Of a stretch of DNA of 64,000 nt, positions 23,035 through 34,560 are shown piece after piece. The notes below the pieces were generated by a model. The model was given only the letters and a program-made list of their open reading frames with translations. It was not told where the DNA came from and did not search any database. Source of the DNA: Rhipidocladum racemiflorum (Eukaryota; Streptophyta; Magnoliopsida; Poales; Poaceae); the NCBI GenBank assembly GCA_036346355.1, contig CM070569.1, positions 60,536,561 to 60,600,560 of the forward strand. Direction: 5' to 3'. Every line of letters begins with the position of its first letter. Within the stretch, counting starts at the first letter, position 1. The translations under genes were made by a program, and so were the position numbers.

Positions 23035-23050
23035 AAAAATAGGGGGCATA
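23035..23050 (+). other. gypsy polypurine tract
   Basis: AAAAATAGGGGGCATA directly precedes the 3' LTR start TGTTTGCACC at 23051. Confidence 0.85.
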
Positions 23051-23674
23051 TGTTTGCACCAAAATTCGGCACGTATTGGAATCGATCTGAGACGGAAAGA
23101 AAATGTACGTATGGAAAGAAATCGGTAAACGAATCGGAAAAGTTATCCGCTTCTAAAAGGAAAGGAAATCAGACGAGGCCGATATCGGTAAACGCGTCGT
23201 ATCCATATACAACTCGGATCGGCCAAGTGTGTTATAAAAAGGGGTAGACGTCAAGCGAAAAAAGATCATCAATCAATTCAACCACACCTACTTTTTACAA
23301 GCTTGTCTTTTACGTTGCTTTAGTTTCATAGATCTCTCTGCAAGTCGACGGAATCAACATAGTTGCGCATCGCCGATTGTTGATTTTTGCCGATTTCACC
23401 CAGGTTTGATCTGCTTCGTTTTGTTGCGCATCGCCTTCCCGAAGCCGATTTTTACCTTGTATCCTGTTCGATCGTAACCGATTGATCTAGCTATCTCCTA
23501 ATCGGTTCTAGCCGACTAGCGAAAAGCCGATAGATCCTTGTTTATCGGCTTTGATCAAATTACAAATTCTACCTTGTCAATTTCAGGTCAAATTGGCTGG
23601 CACGCTCTGCAAACCCGACGTTTGTCTTGTGTGTTCGAGGCCGAAAACCCTCCTTCACGTTTTTTGCGCGAACA
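23051..23674 (+). repeat. gypsy 3' LTR
   Basis: Same length as the 5' LTR. TATA box copy at 23233. Followed by the target duplication ACAAC (23675-23679). Confidence 0.95.
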
Positions 23675-23716
23675 ACAACTATCTATTTTTCAAAATGCAA
23701 AATCATATACATTTTT

Positions 23717-26178
23717 TTTTCGAAACTGATGGCAGGAGCTCTGCCTAATCAATTAAGACGAAGAGAGAGAAAGTTTACAGAGTTTAATTACAACCAAAAG
23801 ACGACAGACAACAAAGAGGCTTCCCAGGAAACGCCTGGGAAGGCCACCAATTAGACTACCCTCCTAGTGGCAACGGTAAACTCAAGCACATTTGCCTTGG
23901 CTCTACTCAGTACTACTTGAACGGTGCTCGCTGCTTTCTGGAAAATGCGCGCATTTCTTTCCTTCCAGATGTGCCAAAATCCAAACATGATTAGGCCATC
24001 AAAGTTGCGCCGTGCAGAGTGAGGCAACCTGGAGCGTAGAAGGAGCCACCAGTCTAGAATCGAAGGGTGCTGATTAGGGGGGAAGAGACCTGGGAGGTTG
24101 TGACCTTGCGAGGAAAGAAACAGAGGCCAAAAATTTTTTGCGAAGTGACAAGTGAGCATGATGTGCTCCGCCGTTTCATCGGCGACATTGCAAAAGCGGC
24201 ACGCTCATGGGGCCATCCTCTCCGTGCCAGATTATCTGCCGTTAGAACACTGTTGCGGAGTAAGAGCCAAGCGAAGATTTTGCATTTATTTTCGGACTTT
24301 GCTTTCCAGATGAACATCCCAGCCTCATCTATGAGGGCACCCATGAATTGCACCTTGTAGGCCGAACTGGTAGTGAACCTCCCGTCTTCTGTCCAACGCC
24401 AGGTAATCTCATCTTGGGCATCATGCTGAAGCTGAACATGCTGGATCATCTGCCAAAGGGTGAGGAATTGCGTAAGCTGGTGGTTTGAGTGAATGTTTCG
24501 AAGCGGGATCATCCAGGAGTTGTTTGTGAGCTCTTGAAAAACCGACTTGTTCCTTCTTTTAACCAGTCGGAAGCAAAGGGGCGCAATATCCATCGGAGCT
24601 CTACCTTGAAGCCACCGAGATGTCCAAAACCTGGCTGTCCGGCCATCCTTTATCATTATGCGGGTGCTAGCATTGAATAGCTCAACGTCAATATTATTGC
24701 TTATTGTCTCGATACCTGCCCAATTGCTGTTGTTTTCTTTCCACCGAACCCACAGCCACCTCTGTCTCAGGGCTGTACCGAAGCTCTGTAAGTTAGGGAT
24801 TCCGAGGCCCCCTAGTGACTTTGGTCGGCACACTTTTTTCCAGCTTACAAGGCAATGTCCCGAGGTACACGTCGCTTTTCCCTTCCAGAGGAAATTTCGT
24901 CTTAGTCTGTCGATCCGTTTGAGAGCCCAGGCCGGCAGAGGAAAAACGGAGAGGAAATAGGTCGGGAGAGCCGAGAGCACTGAGAGCACCAATGTCAGTC
25001 TTCCTGCCCTTGAAAGCAAATTCCCTTTCCAACCTGCTAGCCTAGCTTCAATCTTGTCTAGCAGTGGTTGAATGTCTACCCTTCGCAAGGCCCTTGGTCT
25101 GAGGGGGAGGCCCAAATACTTTGCTGGGAAGCTTTTGATCACTCCAGGGAACTCAGACAGACAAGCATCTAAATCTTCTTGTTCGCATGCAATCGCAAAG
25201 ATCTCAGTTTTTTCCCAGTTCACCATGAGTCCTGAAGCGTCACTGAAAATTTGTAGAACGACGCTTAAGTTATGCAGCTCCTGACTGGTGGGGTTCAGGA
25301 ATAAAGCCACATCATCAGCATAGAAGGATCTGCAGTGGTCTGGCGGTCTATGCAAGATCGGATTGAACAAGCCATTGTGTGATGCGGCCGACAGCAGGAG
25401 CTGTAAAGGCTCAAGTGCAAGGATGAAGAGCATTGGAGAGAGTGGATCTCCTTGCCGGAGACCACGCTTGTGCTCAAACCGTTTACAAGGCGCATCATTG
25501 ACCAATACTCTAGAGGAGGAGCTCGCTAGAAGAGTTGCTACCCAGTCTCTCCACCTCTGGCTAAATCCGAAATGCTGCAACACTTCTAGAAGATATTCCC
25601 AACTGACAGAGTCAAAGGCCTTGGCTAGATCTAGCTTGACAAACAGTGAAGGGTTTTTTCTTCGGTGGAGCTCTGTCAGGAAATTCTTGACGAGAAGGAA
25701 CCCGTCATGGATTGCTCTATCCTTGATGAATGCATTTTGGTTGGGTGACACGAGGTCACGAAGCTTGGGAGCTAATCTGTTGGCTAGGATTTTGGATATA
25801 ATTTTGCCAAAACTATGCACCAGGCTGATGGGTCTGTAGTCAGTAATCCTTTCTGCATCTTGCTTTTTGGGGAGTAGGATCATGCAAGCAGAGTTTAGGA
25901 GATGGAGATTAGTTGCCGCTCCTCCTGCAAAAGCTACGACAGCCGCTATAATGTCGTCCTTGACAATATTCCAACAAACTTTGAAGAAGGATGCAATGAA
26001 ACCGTCCGGCCCCGGCGCTTTGTCTGTTGGCATTTCGAAAATAGCCTTCTTGATCTCAGTTGCATGCAATGGGATATCGAGATCGGACAAGTCCACCTGT
26101 GGCGTCTGCAGGAACGCCCAATTCAGCGAGTGCAGCCTCTGGAATCTAGCCCCCAGGAGTCCGCTGAAGAAATGGTGA
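23717..26178 (-). mobile_element. L1-clade LINE, 5'-truncated
   Basis: Minus-strand insertion flanked by a long target duplication, AAAATCATATACATTTTT (23699-23716 and 26179-26196). The poly(A) tail is the T run at 23712-23720. The 5' end is cut inside ORF2, just upstream of the RT domain, as usual for target-primed reverse transcription. Confidence 0.9.
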
Positions 26179-26237
26179 AAAATCATATACATTTTTAAAC
26201 ATACTTTAAGGATGATATCCGCGGATGTGAGGACCAA
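23851..26237 (-). pseudogene. LINE ORF2 fragment: reverse transcriptase and zf-RVT domain, one frameshift
   Basis: A 727-codon open frame (26237-24054) carries the RT: IKKAIFEMPTDKAPGPDGFI, LLPKKQDAERITDYRPISLV, NQNAFIKDRAIHDGFLL, KLDLAKAFDSVSWEYL, RGLRQGDPLSPMLFILALEP and the catalytic FYADD (25325-25311), then thumb and zf-RVT (FTTSSAYKVQF, FIWKAKSENKCKIFAWLLL). Near 24205 the frame shifts; the rest (CNVADETAEHIM, FGFWHIWKERNARIFQ) continues in the frame ending at 23851. The first ~20 codons (from 26237 to about 26178) are host sequence outside the LINE. The endonuclease domain is missing, so it is not autonomous. Confidence 0.92.
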
Positions 26238-28273
26238 CTTTCTAGTTTGGAAGAAAAAAACAAAAAACCCAAAAGGATCTAGGCCGAGCTTACAATGTCA
26301 AGGTCAACAAGCAAACAGGGCAAAATATAGTCGGGAAGCGAGGCTTCGTTGGTTGGTATCGGCATCCGCCATCCGAGAAGTGGCTACGGGGCTCCGGAAC
26401 ACCACCGCTGTGCTTGCCGAAAGTCTCGGCAGCGTCGAAGCCAAACTGGTGCGTGTTGAGGTCCTCGTCCTCTTCCGCATCCTCATCTGGGTCCTGCTCC
26501 TGTTGTTCGGCTCATACCGGCGGCCGCGCAGCGACAAGTCCCTCCGCTTCCTTGTCTGGGCAGTGTACACGCTGTCCACCGTGCTGGCCCCCTACACCAT
26601 CGGCTTGCTCCGGGCAGGTCCATTCCGTGACCAAACCTTCGTCCTTTGGGGCACCATCCTCCTCTGATCCAAGTAAGTGCCGATTCTGTCTCTGTTTACC
26701 GCATCCGTGACATTGAGCAAAGAAAAAGGATGCTTGTGGAGAAGGTGCTGCAGATCTTCCTGGTGCTATGGCTGATTATTAATTGCAGACGTCGCAACAA
26801 GAGCTACAGCGCTACGATCTGGATGTTCTGGATTCTGAGCGCCATAAACGTATACAGGAAGTCCAGAGTTCTAAGCAACGCAAGCAAAAGGGAAGGCATG
26901 TCGTAGCATGCTAAAGTGTCGACTCCCAGGGCGAGGGCGTCTACGCCAAAGAACGAGCTGACACACTGAAGGACGTTGCGCTCTCCTTCACATTATTCAA
27001 ACTACTGAAGCGGAGATTCTGTGGTTACAAGCTCGGTGAAGCTGGCCTTCCCAAGACACTGAATTTTGTTCTTCATGGGCTCTTATCAGAAAATGGTAAC
27101 CATGTTCGTGCTTTCGAAGTTATCGAGATGGAGTTGTCGTTCCTGTATGATTTCTTTTATACACGGTTCGACATGAAGTTTCAGTACATAACATGGTCGG
27201 TAATTATTATGTCAGCTGCCATTGTTTGGAATAGCATTTCTGGAACTTTCAGCAGGCACTACCATCGTACTAATTTTGAACAGAGAGTCAATGGAGCCGA
27301 TGTCATTCGTTGGATTACGATTGTGCTTATTGCCGTCTTGGTTCTTGTACTAGTTGTGGAGATAATTATAAGCCCCGACAGGTGGTCTATGGTGGACAGT
27401 CTCCATGAAGTGGTTGTAGACCAAAAAAAAAACAAGCCACCATCGATGAAGTCTTATACTGATCGTCCGGCTGAAGGCTGCTGGGAAAGAAAGCTCGGGC
27501 AGTATTCGCTGTTACTCAACTTCGACTATCACCCATGGAATGTATTACCGCATCTGTCACTAGGTCTAATCGAGGCAACACGGGAAGGCCAAAAGGAAGG
27601 GAAGAAGATAGAACTGCCAAAAGAAGTCATCGTACGGGTCATTTCTCGATTCAAAGAGAACAACGGCCGCCTAGCAAATGGACAATCAGCATTGGCCAGA
27701 AATCAGCTTGTTAGCCAATTCTCATGGGCTTGCACTCTGCCAACTCATATCCACACCATTCTCGTATGGCACATCGGGACAACCATGTGCGAGAACACAA
27801 GGTCGCAGCAGCCGCCCACCGATGACCGTCTTGTTTCAAAGAGCTTGTCTGATTATTGTGCCTACCTGGTAGCTTTTGTTCCAGACATGCTGCCCGGTCA
27901 TGCCTATGACACACAGCGAATGTTTGATGCAGTGGTCGTGGAAGCTCGGCGATATCTTGCCGGATGTGAGACCATGAGCAGCAGATGCGAGAAGATGATG
28001 GGCATGCAGGGCAACAACAGCACGATCTTAGAGATGGGAGCCAGGCTTGGGAGAGAACTTGGAGACAATGTTCCAGACGAGGCGCGGCGATGGAAGGCGC
28101 TGGCCGACTTCTGGGCGGAGTTCATTCTCTTCCTCGCGCCATCGAGCAACGCCGACATCCATGCAGACATGCTCGCCGCCGGCGGGGAGTTCATGACCCA
28201 TCTGTGGGCGCTGCTCACTCATGCCGGCATTCTGGAGCGCCCCTCTTCCTCCTCTGGAATCGACGCCGCGTGA
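26212..28273 (+). pseudogene. DUF4220/DUF594 membrane protein gene, probably broken
   Basis: Three reading frames together match a grass DUF4220 + DUF594 protein; the function of the family is not established. Segment 1 (26212-26667): VRVEVLVLFRILIWVLLLLFG and LVWAVYTLSTVLAPYTIGLL (two membrane helices), DQTFVLWGTILL, then TGA. Segment 2 (about 26668-26906): ADSVSVYRIRDIEQRKRML and the helix LQIFLVLWLIIN. Segment 3 (about 26935-28273): TLFKLLKRRFCGYKLGEAGLP, two more helices (ITWSVIIMSAAIVWNSI, WITIVLIAVLVLVLVVEIII) and DUF594 (HTILVWHIGTTMCENTR, FMTHLWALLTHAGI). The break near 26665 fits a 1-bp loss; the region linking segments 2 and 3 is shorter than the family and has stops. Alternative: introns at those places in a live gene. 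The LINE ends 34 bp upstream. Confidence 0.6.
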
Positions 28274-29494
28274 GGGGTACAGTAATAAAGTTTTTAATAT
28301 TTTTAGGAGATACCATGAGGTCCTACTAAATTACCCTTAAACTCTTGCACCTCTTAGTACCTCTATCGGTACCTGTTGTTACTAGTTCAATGTATAATTT
28401 GATACTTGGACGTAAAAAGTCTCGTATAATAATAGTACCAATGCACAAGATTATGCTGTTTGAGTAATCAAATCATTCTGCATATTTGTTCTAGTTATGG
28501 TGTGAATATGGTGTGAAGCTTATGCATTCTTCTGCTGGTTGAGTTGTAATTGATTCATTGTGCATGTATGTTCGTCCTTTTTAAAGGCTGTACACAGTGT
28601 GAAGCTTGTTTTCACATGGTCGTACTGTTAGTTTGTTGAGTGTGCTATCTGCGAATAAACAAAGCAGAGTTGTGTTCATTCGACTCTGAATTGGCATGTA
28701 TTTACAATATGTTTAACTGTGCAAGATGAGCTTGAGCCTTTTCGTGAATTCACTCTTCAGTTGGTGTGCTTCTCACTTGAATTGTACATCGGCAGACGGC
28801 AGTGTCATCTAATAATCATTCTAATGTGACCCGTTCTTCATAATGAAATGTGCGACACGCCTAGACTTATAATGGTTCAGAGCGGAATGACAGGAGACGA
28901 AGGAAAAACTCTACAACTCATGCTGCAGAATGAAGGAAATTCCATCTACCAGTAGAATGTAAATAATGCCCGTAGTGCTTATCTGGAGAGCTTACTTTAT
29001 CTTATTCGACCAAAGATCGCATGCTCGTCCTTGTATCAGGTGTATGTTCAGTTAGTGCGTAATGTTACGCTAAACCCGCTGGTTTCTGGACTAGAACAAA
29101 GACACGGTAAGAGCAAGGAGAGAAGTGATGACTATCATCAGAAATATAGTGGCAGACCGAACAGATATGTAGCAAATAAATGATGGATTGATTTTATAAC
29201 AATCAGCTTCCAATTTACCATGATTCCAACAAGTATAGTAGTAGGTAGCTTGCTTCTGCTATATAGGACCATTGCTCAATTAGATCCACACATGGTAACC
29301 ATGGAAATATATATATTACAAAGACATTAACCCAAACTAAACAGAAAAATTAATCAGAAAGAGCCACTTCACCATTTGCATATTGAATGATTTTTACATA
29401 GAACCGTTCACTAGATGCAGGCCATATGTGGACCATAGTATCGACGGGACCGAAAGCAATGATAGTGAGGGACAAATGGTGTCACCAAATTGAT
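28274..29494. other. Intergenic region between DUF4220 locus and RING1-type gene
   Basis: AT-rich, no coding frame or repeat recognised. It should contain the 3' UTRs of both converging genes; no single poly(A) signal stands out. Confidence 0.5.
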
Positions 29495-32400
29495 CTAGTC
29501 ATGAGTTTTCAAAGCATACAACAATTCCTGGCAATTAAAGGGGGAAAATTAATGCAGTATATGATAAATGAAACAATGAGAGAACATATATGGCAGCTAA
29601 AATCATTTCAAGATTGGATCTTACCAGATCACTGTGACCAGAGGCAAATGAAGGGTGAAGCTCCGAAAGAAGTTTATCTTCCCTCAATCTTTCCAAGCCA
29701 TCAAACATTTGCATTTTTGCCTCACCCGTACTGGAGTCCTTCCTTGCAACACTTCTACCGTAGAAGTCCATCCTTATATATATCTCAAGTTCTTCAACAT
29801 GCCGAGACAACTGAAGAGCAACAAACTGAAAACATGCAAATTTCGCAGCCTTTTGTTATTAAAGTTCAACGGAGTAAACTAGAATTGATCAAAAACAAAA
29901 GGATTAATAGAGGCAAGTGATCACCTGTACAAGATGCTGAATAGACAAGGTTGGCCGACAACTTAGATAGGGCTTTTCCAAGTTGGGCGTTCTTTGCCCA
30001 TCAAGAGGAATGAGAACAAGACACAAGTTGAACTGCAATACAAAAAAATATAGAAAATTCAGCTAACCTAGCATATGCTCCTTGTACCAATTAAGGTTAA
30101 GCTCGCTGGACAGAACTACTTAAACTTGCGAAGATACATATAGAAAAGGTATGCATCTGCTATGACAAAAGATCAGAGACACTTTTCGAAACGACATGAC
30201 CAACGGAACTTATGCTTTAGCCTGCCTGCTTTGAAGCGTGCCTTTTCCAAACAGCTTCCAGTTTGTAATTAATTAATAAATTTCAGAATTTCTAGACTAT
30301 AACTATATCTACAAAAAAAAAATACGTTAAGAAAAAAACATAAATACAAAATGTAATACATGATCTGATTGCTCATGCAGTTCTATAATACCTCCTTATC
30401 CATTTCATCAGTAGTACGGAGGTGATCCACCAACTTTGCAATGCGCCCGCCCTTTGCCACCCTGCCATTTGAACCACCAGCATTGCCATGTCGAGTTTGG
30501 CTTCGTGCACCATTTTTTCCCCATGCGAGCATCTCCCCGCGCAGTGGAGATGTGGTGAAACTTTCTTTTCCACCTACTAACTCACCGTTCTCCTCAAAGC
30601 CATGGTCACTACTGCCAATAGTTCTAGAAGGCGATGATTGTGCAGCAGGCCTCTTCCTACCCCGTTTCTGTCTTAAATCTGGAGAGTGATCATCAGCAGA
30701 AGAAGATTCTTTGCTGGCATCATTGGCATTTCCTTCTTCCCTGTCCTCATCATTGGAGCCAGTAGGACCAATATCAGGAGTAATGGTTTTACCACTCCCC
30801 CTTGCTCGCATATTTCTCCTGTACTTCCTTCCAAAAGCAGCTGTGGAACGCTTCTTAGTGATTGCCTCTGACTGTCTTCGAGATGTTTCCTCAATGATTG
30901 CTTGGATCTTTCATGAAAAAGTAATGTTGATGTCATTGATCAAATATATGATGGAAAAGGGAAATTGAATTTTGAAAAAAAAAATAGTGCCGGTATTACC
31001 AAGCAGATAAACTCACTTTTTTATTCCGGGTCTTCTCCTCTTCACTGAAAGCAAGTTCCTGCAGTGTCAAGTGTATTAGAAGCGTTGCATACAAGAGCTA
31101 AATGAGGCTAAATAAAACAAACAATAAATAACGACGGGACAACATAGACATCACCTCTTCCTCGTACTTATCGATATCTGGGTATAAGGCTTCAATCAGA
31201 GCATCATAATTAGGATCATCCCTCAATGAACGTCTGCTCGCACAATGAGTGCGGCATGCTGGGCATTCATTATTTCTGCAAAATCAATGCATTATTTGTA
31301 CTGTCAACTAAAGAACGCTGTATTTTATTATTTATAAACCAAAACTATGCTGTGAGTTCCACATGTTGAAATTGATATTGCGATAAGATTGTAGACAGAT
31401 GATGTTTGGCATCATACCCTAGCCGCATAGATTTATCAATGCAATTCCTACAAAACCTGTGCAAACATTCCATAACCGTTCTTGTCTTCCGGATAATGCC
31501 TGCAAATTAGAGGGATCATACGTTTCATATGTCATATCATCATCAGACAGAAAATCACACATGTAGAACAATACATCTCAAACTTCGAACTTGCAAGTTA
31601 TAGTAGCTAGTAACAAACAGATTTTTCAATTGATTTTGCTCATAGTTTTATCCAACAAAGGAAAATAGTATTTAGCCTAGACTTTTAACATAACTGCTAT
31701 ACTAAGTTTTGTATAATGAAGAGGCAATAAACTGCACCATATGGTTTATAACTGGTTAGGAAATAGTACCATCAGATGTAACACAGGATAACTGACCCGT
31801 ATAATAGCTACTAGAGAAATTAGAAATGAACTGAGTTTGGAATCAGTAGAGGTACAACCATAGCAGATAGGAAACGATATCATCAGTGTGAAAGTGGTAC
31901 CCATCCAACCAAATGGTAAGAGCCACATTAGGCACAATCCACAAAGAACAATGTTGCATGTATGGTACAAGAAAGACTGTGCTATCATACTAAAAACCGG
32001 TGGAGGATGAGTTTCTCCTGAGCAGACAGTTAATATCGACAATTCACTGTAGACCTATAGTTCCTTGAATAAAAATGTGTTTACTAAGGAAACAGAACTG
32101 AAAAGTCCCAGTAATGAGGAATGTGGCTTCAATTTAGCCATGTTACGTACTGCACCAAATGAAAGAAATCTAGTGCAAGTGTGCAACTCCCCTTCAAAAT
32201 GCAAGCAGCCAGTTACCTAAGAACTTTATGTTCTATATATATATATATATATATTCAAGGGGATAACTGCGAAGAATATGAAACAATTCCAAAACAATTC
32301 ATACACTGCTTTGATTCATTTATCTATTTGAGATACACCTAATACTTTGATGTATTAACAAAAAGATGCAACAACTAATTGGTGAAGAAATGCCCTAGAA

Positions 32401-34344
32401 ACTGATCAAAGGTACGATGATGGTGAGAAGGTCACCAACTCACCATTTACTATAGGCATAAAGCATAAATAGTTGCATGAACGAAACAAGCACGCTGTTG
32501 AATATGCTAGCTAGGTTAAATCGTGTAGCGATAAAAAGATGAGAACATACAAACAAATAATGCATACATGCATTGGCATGTCCAGGTCCAACTTTCAAGT
32601 GAGAAATCTGAAGAGCAATATGATATCCAAATAACTAAGAAAATTAAAATCAGGTATTCTTACCTAAACAGATAGGGCATTGGACCTCCTTTCGTATTTC
32701 TGCTAATTTCACTAGTATAAACCTGAGTGAGAAAACAGTTCATGTAAGCTTCAGGCCATGTGAAACATCAAATCTTTCAACATCTGCCAACCTGAACATT
32801 GATCTTGAATTTATCTAGTGCATCAAGTGCAATCCAAAATAAAGCAGTTGTGCAGAGCTTAAAAATACAGCTATAATATGAAACTCACACAATGATCACA
32901 TAAAAGAGACAGGAGTGAAGGTAAATATCTAACTACGAATTAACACCAGACAGGGTCACAGAATTGTCAATTAAAACTTATAACCCAGATTTGACAACCT
33001 AAATCTGCAGAACAAGAGACTCTAAATTGAGAATGGCTGAAAATTTCGACATATTTATCTGTGGGGCCTAAGACATGGCAATAGTCCAAGTAAAGGCTTG
33101 CCTACATTATCATCCGACATAGATTAGTAAGGTAAGACTTCTGATATAAAGAATACCAAATCTGGTCTTAAAACCAACTCTGATCTACAGTACGTTGCAT
33201 ATTATGAATTTCCATATAGCACGTGAATTTTCAGTACGACTGCTGGTTGAAGAACATGATGTGCATTTCTAACAAAGATGGAATAAATAAGCCAAATCAC
33301 AAGGAAAAAGAAAGCCTCTACAGAGTTAGAAATTAAAACACCTAAGCCTCTATAGCAAACAGAGTTAGAATACCTAACTAAAGTAAACATCAACCAAAAT
33401 CGTCTAGGCCATGGAACCAACAATTTCAAAACAGAAAATCACAAGCTTTGACACATCATCAACATACAGCCGACGAATAACAGCAACAAAACTGCGAACT
33501 ATTCTAACGTACAGCCTAACCCACGACAGACTGAGCAGTTCAGACGCAAACGCTGGATCCAGCGTAACAAGACCGCACAAACAGGTAGCTTGCACAGCTG
33601 AGACTGAGACCGGGTATCGTTCCCAGGAATCTCAGTCACTGCCATGGCGTGCAACATGAGGGCAGCATGCATACTACCGAAGAGATCGTATGCCTAGCTC
33701 GCAAACACAGGGTGTACAACATCCATGTCCGCAGGCGATCGCTTGCGCAGATGCGACCCGATCACACGAACGAAGGTACCATGTCCCATGCCGACCGGCA
33801 GCTCGCAGAGTCACCGGGGTGGGTAGGGGTACGACGAACCGGAGCTGGGACATGGAGCATGGCACCACGTACGAGGTCGGATGGACGGGATGGGGTCGGA
33901 GAGACAACATAGACAGCCATAGAGAATCCACGAGGCCGGATGACCGGGATGGAGTCGGAGAGAGTGCAGACGGAAGGGAGGCTCACTCGTCCATGTCGCC
34001 GTCCGCGCCGCCGCCGCCGCCCCCCGCGTCCGCATCTGCCAAACACATGAGAACGCACATGCCTCTCAGCCATATTCACACGGAGACACAGAACGCGACG
34101 TGCACACATCGCGAGAGCGAGAGATGAGAGGTCTCGATTGATGCCGTTAAAGCTCACCGCCTTCGCGCCGCGGCTGCGGGTCAGTCACCCGCTTTGCGAC
34201 GCCTCCGCCCGGCACCGGCGGGACTCCCCCTCCCCCTCCCTGTCCACCGCCGCCGCCGGCTGAAGCAGCAGCCGTCCCGTTTGCCTCCACGTGGTCGCGG
34301 GTTTTGGAAGACGGCGACGGGAGCCGGCGCTTCTGCGCGGGCAT
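29495..34344 (-). CDS. RING1-type Polycomb (PRC1) E3 ubiquitin ligase, ten exons, 465 aa
   Basis: Role (family): nuclear RING E3 that monoubiquitinates histone H2A with a BMI1-type partner. Exons by GT/AG, phase and homology: 34344-34158, 34035-33987, 32722-32664, 31499-31418, 31275-31155, 31058-31017, 30907-30392, 30032-29925, 29825-29625, 29527-29495; 1398 nt, one open frame to TAG. Residues 1-79: Gly-rich then acidic (MPAQKRRLPSPSS start; GDADAGGGGGGADGDMDE). Residues 80-93: FILVKLAEIRKEVQ. C3HC4 RING ligands: C94, C97, C110, H112, C115, C118, C130, C133; followed by SLRDDPNYDALIEALYPDID. A basic, Ser-rich linker, then from about residue 353 a RAWUL ubiquitin-like domain (NLEKPYLSCRPTLSIQHLVQ, VEELEIYIRMDFYG, SELHPSFASGHSDLELLY). 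Nothing broken. A diverged copy of exons 1-2 lies 2.9 kb upstream. Close paralogues (RING1A/B) cannot be separated here. Confidence 0.95.
32236..32254. repeat. (TA)n microsatellite in RING1-type intron 3
   Basis: About nine uninterrupted TA units within the 1.16-kb intron 31500-32663. The rest of introns 2 and 3 shows no recognisable element. Confidence 0.8.
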
Positions 34345-34560
34345 TCTATCCTTCTGCCCGTAGAATCTCGGCCCTAGGCCTCCGGCGAAGCGGTGGCACC
34401 TACCCTCGCGAGGCGTTTAGGAGGGGAGGAGGGGGCGGTCGACGGGGTCTCGGGGAGGAAGAGGAGGGCAGTACAAGGGGGGGTGGCCAAGTGGGTGCTG
34501 TAGCCTGGAAGGGAGGCGGAGAGAGAGAGGAGGAGGAGGAAAACAAAGAAGGGACTTGAG
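34345..34560 (-). promoter_or_regulatory. 5' UTR / promoter-proximal region of the RING1-type gene
   Basis: Upstream of the start codon the minus strand is GC-rich, then CT-rich (CCTCCTCCTCCTCTCTCTCTC about 34508-34536), the pyrimidine-rich leader common in plant genes. The proximal part resembles the sequence above the second first-exon copy (37292-37400): both have a GCATTC...TC start and a CGAGGCGTT...GGGGGAGG block. Confidence 0.5.

Larger units (their letters stand above)
12188..23674 (+). mobile_element. Complete Ty3/gypsy element of the Tat type, coding region decayed
   Basis: Two 624-bp LTRs (12188-12811, 23051-23674) flank an internal region with primer site, gag, protease, RT, RNase H, a second archaeal-type RNase H, integrase and an antisense ORF. 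A perfect 5-bp target duplication ACAAC is at 12183-12187 and 23675-23679. The second RNase H and the antisense ORF after integrase point to the Tat lineage (Grande/Retand-like). Frameshifts and stops run through gag and pol, so it cannot be autonomous. The word GCCGAT is very frequent throughout. The element lies 24 bp from the LINE target duplication on its right. Confidence 0.95.

Noticed and set aside
26414..26710. 98-codon Ser/Cys-rich plus-strand frame
   Set aside because: Out of frame with the DUF4220 membrane segments that overlap it.
33690..34157. Overlapping open frames on both strands upstream of RING1-type exon 2
   Set aside because: They follow from GC-rich composition around exon 2 and introns 1-2; the spliced exon model explains the conserved part.
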